A stretch of DNA of 7,837 bases from Acidobacteriota bacterium (GTDB lineage Bacteria > Acidobacteriota > UBA6911 > RPQK01 > DATIPO01), in contig JANQFM010000322.1 in the NCBI GenBank assembly GCA_028277865.1, forward strand, positions 1 through 7,837, written 5' to 3'. The position numbers were made by a program, and so were the translations under genes. This document shows, piece by piece, positions 5,126 through 7,837 of the stretch (its first letter is position 1; each line of letters starts with the position of its first letter). The notes under the pieces are model-generated. The model was given only the letters and a program-made list of their open reading frames with translations. It was not told where the DNA came from and did not search any database.

Positions 5126-6867
5126 TGCTGACCTCCTTCTTTTCCGAGCTTTTCAAGCCGTTCCTGAAGCATCTTCTTGATGATGGGCGCCATTTTTCTT
5201 TGTGGCTCAGGCATGGAATCGCCCTGGGCTTCAAGGCTGGAAAGCATCATCTGAACCCTTTCGGCCGGCATCTGGGCCACTCGGCTCTTGATCTGGTTGA
5301 CCATGTTCTTTTCTTCCTGGCTGAGGCCGGCCAGCAATGGATCTTCCGGCCCTTCCGCAGCCTTGGTGTAGTAAAGGGCCACGGCCCGCTGTTCGGGCTT
5401 GAAGTACTTTTGGGAAACTCTTTGCACGTCGGCAGCCGTCACAGCCTGTACCCTTTTGGGATTCTCGTTGAAGCTTTGCCAGCTCCCGTTTGCCTCGGCG
5501 ATCAAAAGCTGGATCATCAGGAAGAAGTTGTTTTCGATGCGGCGGAAGTTGTTGGCGGCGAAGCGGTTTTTGACCTTCTGCAGCTCCCGCTCGCCGACCG
5601 GCTCTTTCTTGAGCTTCTCGAGTTCGGCATAGAGGGCTTCTTCAACTTCCTTGGGATCGTGGCCTGGCTTGGCAACGGCCCCCAATCCAAAATAGCCGGC
5701 CCACTTCATCCCCCTTTGAAAGGCCGAAGCCCGATTGGCGACTTCCTGCTCCAGCACCAGCGACTTGGTCAGCCGTCCGGTCCGACCGCTCAAAAGCGCC
5801 CCGGTCACGGTCAGGGCCGGATCGTCCAGGTGCCCGGCGGCCACCGTGTGGTAGCGGATCTCCACTTCCGGATTGGTCTCGGCGTAGGCAACCATGCGCT
5901 TTTCCGCCTGCTGGTCGACTTCGCGGGTACGCACCGGTTCGGGATCGCGTTTGCTGCGTTGCAGGCGCATGAAGTAGCGCTGGGCCAGTTCCTTGGCTCG
6001 ATCGATCTCGAAGTCGCCCACCAGGCAGGCCACCAAGTTGTTGGGGGCATAGTTGAGGGCATAGTAATCGAGCGCCTCCTCGCGGGTGATGCCGTCCAGG
6101 TCGCTGGGCCATCCCACCACCGGCCAGCCATAGGGATGAGAGGTCCAGAACATCGACTCGAACTGCTCCCTGAACTTGCCTGTAGGCGTGCTGTCCGTAC
6201 GCAGGCGCCTTTCTTCGTAGACCACGTCCCTTTCGGCATAGAACTCTCGAAAGACCGGATTGAGCAGCCGGTCGGACTCCATCCAGAACCAAAGCTCCAG
6301 CTTGTTGCTGGGCACATTGATGAAGTAAAGCGTGAAATCTTGGTTGGTGGTGGCGTTCATGCTGCTGCCGCCGCCTTGGGTGTAGATGCGGTCGAATTCA
6401 TTCTTGACCAGCAGTTCGGCCTCTTTTTTGGTCAGTTCCTCGAATTCCGCCAGCAGCTCTTGATGACGCGGCGACCGGTTGTCCGGATCCTTGAGGTCGC
6501 TGATCTCCCCCAGGCGCAGGCGCCGGATCAACTCCCGCTCTTCCTCGAAGAGTTGGGACTTGACTTCGTCCATGCGCTCCATGACGCGCAAGTTTTCTTC
6601 GACATCGCTGGCGCCGATGGTATGCGTGCCTTTGAACATCATGTGTTCGAAGAGGTGGGAAATGCCTGTGATGCCGGGCCGTTCGTTGGCCGACCCCACC
6701 TTGGCGACCCAGCCTGCGGCCACGTTGGGATCCCCTTGGCGGGGAACCAGCAACAGCTTGAAGCCGTTCTCGAGGACCAACTCCTCGACTTGCACTTGCT
6801 GGGCCCATAGCTGCGGCAGCCACAGGGCAAACACCAAGGCAGCCAGGGCAAAGACTTTTCTATTCAT
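5122..6867 (-). CDS. Secreted M16-family zinc metallopeptidase (catalytic subunit)
   Basis: A 581-residue protein with signal peptide 1-22 (MNRK, hydrophobic core, ending LWAQQ). It acts in the periplasm or outside the cell. The inverted zinc motif HLFEH is at 71-75 (H71, H75 ligands; E74 base). The third ligand is probably E219 in RDVVYEERRLRTD. The ligand spacing is about twice the usual ~76 residues because a charged helical, coiled-coil-like insertion (about 93-158) follows the first helix; I recall the same insertion in other bacterial members. The conserved NATTNQDFTLYF and ESDRLLNP stretches follow. The C-terminal half lacks the Gly-loop/LAYS tyrosine: the site reads SGRTGRLTKSLVLEQEVANRAS (positions about 360-381). 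This complements the partner encoded immediately downstream. The C-terminus (about 510-581) is a charged helical tail. The ATG at 6867 follows GAGGTG (6877-6872) by four bases. Confidence 0.93.
   Translation of the reverse strand: MNRKVFALAALVFALWLPQLWAQQVQVEELVLENGFKLLLVPRQGDPNVAAGWVAKVGSANERPGITGISHLFEHMMFKGTHTIGASDVEENLRVMERMDEVKSQLFEEERELIRRLRLGEISDLKDPDNRSPRHQELLAEFEELTKKEAELLVKNEFDRIYTQGGGSSMNATTNQDFTLYFINVPSNKLELWFWMESDRLLNPVFREFYAERDVVYEERRLRTDSTPTGKFREQFESMFWTSHPYGWPVVGWPSDLDGITREEALDYYALNYAPNNLVACLVGDFEIDRAKELAQRYFMRLQRSKRDPEPVRTREVDQQAEKRMVAYAETNPEVEIRYHTVAAGHLDDPALTVTGALLSGRTGRLTKSLVLEQEVANRASAFQRGMKWAGYFGLGAVAKPGHDPKEVEEALYAELEKLKKEPVGERELQKVKNRFAANNFRRIENNFFLMIQLLIAEANGSWQSFNENPKRVQAVTAADVQRVSQKYFKPEQRAVALYYTKAAEGPEDPLLAGLSQEEKNMVNQIKSRVAQMPAERVQMMLSSLEAQGDSMPEPQRKMAPIIKKMLQERLEKLGKEGGQQ
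5131..5138 (-). promoter_or_regulatory. Strong ribosome binding site within the upstream M16 gene
   Basis: AAGGAGGT on the minus strand, inside the last codons (KEGGQQ) of the upstream gene, lies five bases before the ATG at 5125. Combined with the ATGA stop/start overlap it shows that the second M16 protein really begins at MNRTT, upstream of the embedded repeat. Confidence 0.85.
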
Positions 6868-7063
6868 TGAACACCTCGATCCAGTTGAAATAACTTGTAA
6901 AGATCCTGCCAGAAAATATCACTTTGGGCCAACAGTTTCCAGTCTGATCAGAGAAATCAAGACACTTCGTCATCGTGAGTCGAAGCAGACAAGACGAGCA
7001 AAACGGTCATTTTCAAGTGGCTCTGAAGTCGGATGAACATTGAATGGCATCGTCCCGTAATGC
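6868..7063. promoter_or_regulatory. Divergent intergenic region between M16 and PspC genes
   Basis: A 196-bp AT-richer gap between two outward-facing genes must hold promoters for both. I found the M16 ribosome site (6877-6872) but no convincing -35/-10 pair on either strand, and no obvious operator beyond a weak CTTCG...CGAAG hairpin near 6965-6985. Confidence 0.4.
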
Positions 7064-7273
7064 ATGGGTGATATGACGACCACAACAGCTGAAAACCACA
7101 AGCTCCGCAGGCAGGACGGGATCGTTGCCGGTGTCTGCGGCGGCCTGGCAGCATTTTACGGCATCAATCCCATCTGGTTGCGGATCCTCTTCCTGATCCT
7201 ATTGATCCCCGGCGGCCTGCCCGGCTTCATCCCCTACGTCATCCTCTGGCTCATCGTGCCCAAGAAGAGGTAA
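7064..7273 (+). CDS. PspC-domain small membrane protein
   Basis: A 69-residue protein that is almost entirely a PspC domain: KLRRQDGIVAGVCGGLAAFY (13-32), then NPIWLRILFLILLIPGG, then GFIPYVILWLIVPKK. The GVCGGLA signature (23-29) and the two hydrophobic segments (about 36-50 and 53-65) are characteristic. PspC was named from the phage-shock response, where it senses envelope damage; stand-alone short versions are widespread and mostly uncharacterised. The ATG at 7064 has no good ribosome site. ATG at 7073 (MTTTTAEN) sits just after GGGTGAT and is an equally possible start, shortening the protein by three residues. It is divergent from the M16 operon; no phage-shock partners (pspA, pspB) are nearby. 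Confidence 0.88.
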   Translation: MGDMTTTTAENHKLRRQDGIVAGVCGGLAAFYGINPIWLRILFLILLIPGGLPGFIPYVILWLIVPKKR

Positions 7274-7322
7274 GGGCGAGCTGTTTCACAGGATTTCGGG
7301 TTTTTTGCTCCCGAATCGACCA

Positions 7323-7464
7323 GGAGGCCGGAAACCGGAAACCGCAAAGAGGGTTCCGGTATCCGTGACAGCCAAGCCTGGAACGGCTGTGAAGCCTCAA
7401 GCCCCCGACTGCATTGACTTTCCCCGCCTGCATTCTGCCGGTCTCCGGTCTCCGGTTTCCCGAC
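7323..7464 (+). repeat. Heptamer-armed palindromic element (CCGGAAA / CCGGTCT-CCGGTTT)
   Basis: The left arm has CCGGAAA units at 7328-7334 and 7335-7341, then CCGC. The right arm has CCGGTCT, CCGGTCT and CCGGTTT at 7438-7458. Bases 7330-7339 and 7451-7460 are exact reverse complements, with more imperfect pairing around them. The ~95-bp centre has no gene. Arms and the TTCTGCCG preceding the right arm resemble the element embedded in the M16 partner gene (there on the minus strand), while the centres differ. Confidence 0.8.
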
Positions 7465-7530
7465 TCGCACCCGGCTAGCCCTCGTCCGGATTGCGCCAAA
7501 TCGTTGATATGATGTCTGTTGCGGGCGGTT

Positions 7531-7772
7531 GGCCCTGGAAGGGCGTTGGATATTAGCCGGTGGTCAGCCGCCTCGGGCGGCGCAGCCACCGGAGAGCGCC
7601 CCAAGAATCCTCTGGCGCCCTGGAAGGGTGCTGGGAGCAGCGCCGCGGAAGCCCGATGCTATCGGGCTAGTCCGGTGCCCCTGCCGGGGCGCGCAATGAG
7701 GGTGCGGCAATTCCGGTGGCTTCGCCGCAGACGGCTTCACCACCGGCTAATATCCGAGGCCCCTCCGGGGCC
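7531..7772. repeat. Composite multi-hairpin palindromic element (REP/BIME-like)
   Basis: A long-range perfect 17-bp inverted repeat, 7548-7564 with 7739-7755 (GGATATTAGCCGGTGGT), encloses further stems. These are CCGGTGG/CCACCGG at 7557-7563/7586-7592 with inner GCCGCC/GGCGGC (7567-7572/7576-7581); GCGCCC/GGGTGC (7615-7620/7626-7631); GCCCGAT/ATCGGGC (7651-7657/7661-7667); GCCCC/GGGGC (7677-7681/7686-7690); and CCGGTGG/CCACCGG again at 7713-7719/7740-7746. Outer stems are GCCC/GGGC (7532-7535/7541-7544) and GGCCCC/GGGGCC (7758-7763/7767-7772). CCCTGGAAGGG occurs twice (7533-7543, 7618-7628). No protein is credible across it. The form suits an interspersed repetitive palindrome; a structured RNA is the alternative. 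Confidence 0.85.
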
Positions 7773-7837
7773 GGTTTAGGGAGGCGGATCGCTTCTTGAC
7801 AGTTTTGTGAACTTCTTGCGGGCCTAGGCGGCCCTAG
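7773..7837. other. Non-coding tail after the composite palindrome
   Basis: No gene is visible. A -35-like TTGACA occurs at 7796-7801 without a matching -10 at normal spacing, and CTTCTTG is repeated at 7792-7798 and 7812-7818. The last bases hold a small GGGCC/GGCCC stem (7820-7824/7830-7834), which may begin another repeat beyond the window. Confidence 0.4.

Noticed and set aside
4873..6810. A 645-codon open frame on the plus strand antisense to both M16 genes
   Set aside because: It lies opposite well-supported M16 genes, its translation has no recognisable domain, and long antisense frames are expected in GC-rich coding DNA. The same holds for the frames at 601-1425, 1999-2934 and 3479-4747.
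7295..7317. Possible terminator after the PspC gene (TTCGGG...CCCGAA)
   Set aside because: The T-run is in the loop, not after the stem, and the stem is only 6 bp with a possible bulge, so it does not meet the form of an intrinsic terminator.
7491..7513. Possible promoter with TATGAT at 7508-7513 on the plus strand
   Set aside because: The -10 is good but no -35 occurs at 16-18 bp (the site reads TCCGGA) and no gene follows.
7234..7604. Minus-strand ORFs of 78 and 117 codons near the right end
   Set aside because: They translate the heptamer-armed element (RFPVSGLL, RRPETGRMQ-type strings) and the end of the PspC gene in antisense. These peptides come from the repeat family, not from a gene.
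7519..7779. 86-codon plus-strand ORF in the right-hand region
   Set aside because: It lies wholly within the multi-hairpin palindrome, begins without a ribosome site and has the Gly/Ala/Arg-rich composition of translated repeat.

Overview
The window is GC-rich bacterial chromosomal DNA with tightly packed genes. The gene set is a PhoB/PhoR-type two-component system, a tandem pair of secreted M16 (insulinase-like) peptidases, a signal-peptide TPR protein, a PspC-domain protein and the start of a secreted amidohydrolase. Together with abundant heptamer-based palindromic repeats, it suggests an uncultured diderm bacterium. Acidobacteriota or a nearby soil/sediment phylum is my best guess, by gestalt only. 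No rRNA, tRNA, CRISPR array, phage gene or transposase is visible.

Layout: five genes run leftward on the minus strand: zinc-bearing M16 peptidase (6867-5122), zinc-less M16 partner (5125-3485, 4-bp stop/start overlap), TPR protein (3402-2992), phoB-like regulator (2892-2194) and phoR-like kinase (2190-361). A sixth, the 5' end of an amidohydrolase, starts at 182 and runs toward the left edge. A small PspC-domain membrane protein (7064-7273) is divergent, across a 196-bp gap. The last ~560 bases hold no credible gene and consist largely of two palindromic repeat elements.

How the genes relate: the two M16 proteins look like a complementary, probably obligate heterodimer. One keeps the HxxEH zinc site. 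The other has lost it but keeps the C-terminal glycine loop and the arginine/tyrosine region, so the pair would make one envelope protease. PhoB and PhoR form a standard phosphorelay. A possible Pho-box-like 11-bp direct repeat lies upstream of phoB. The TPR protein, lying between the protease pair and phoB, may belong to either transcript. PspC-domain proteins usually relate to envelope stress.

The less ordinary content is repetitive DNA. Three elements (243-334, 4985-5112, 7323-7464) share one plan: 7-bp units in tandem, a unique centre, then the same units inverted. One sits inside the reading frame of the second M16 protein, just after its start codon, and lengthens the region before its signal peptide. 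A fourth heptamer array (203-236) lies in the likely promoter of the amidohydrolase. A fifth, different element (about 7531-7772) is a composite multi-hairpin palindrome with nested alternative stems. At the left edge, a 32-bp perfect inverted repeat encodes the same amidohydrolase peptide on both strands. I read it as a fold-back rearrangement or an assembly/amplification chimera, not two genes.

I see no clear new enzymatic system. The strongest candidate for something under-described is this family of heptamer-armed palindromes and its in-frame entry into a secreted protein.
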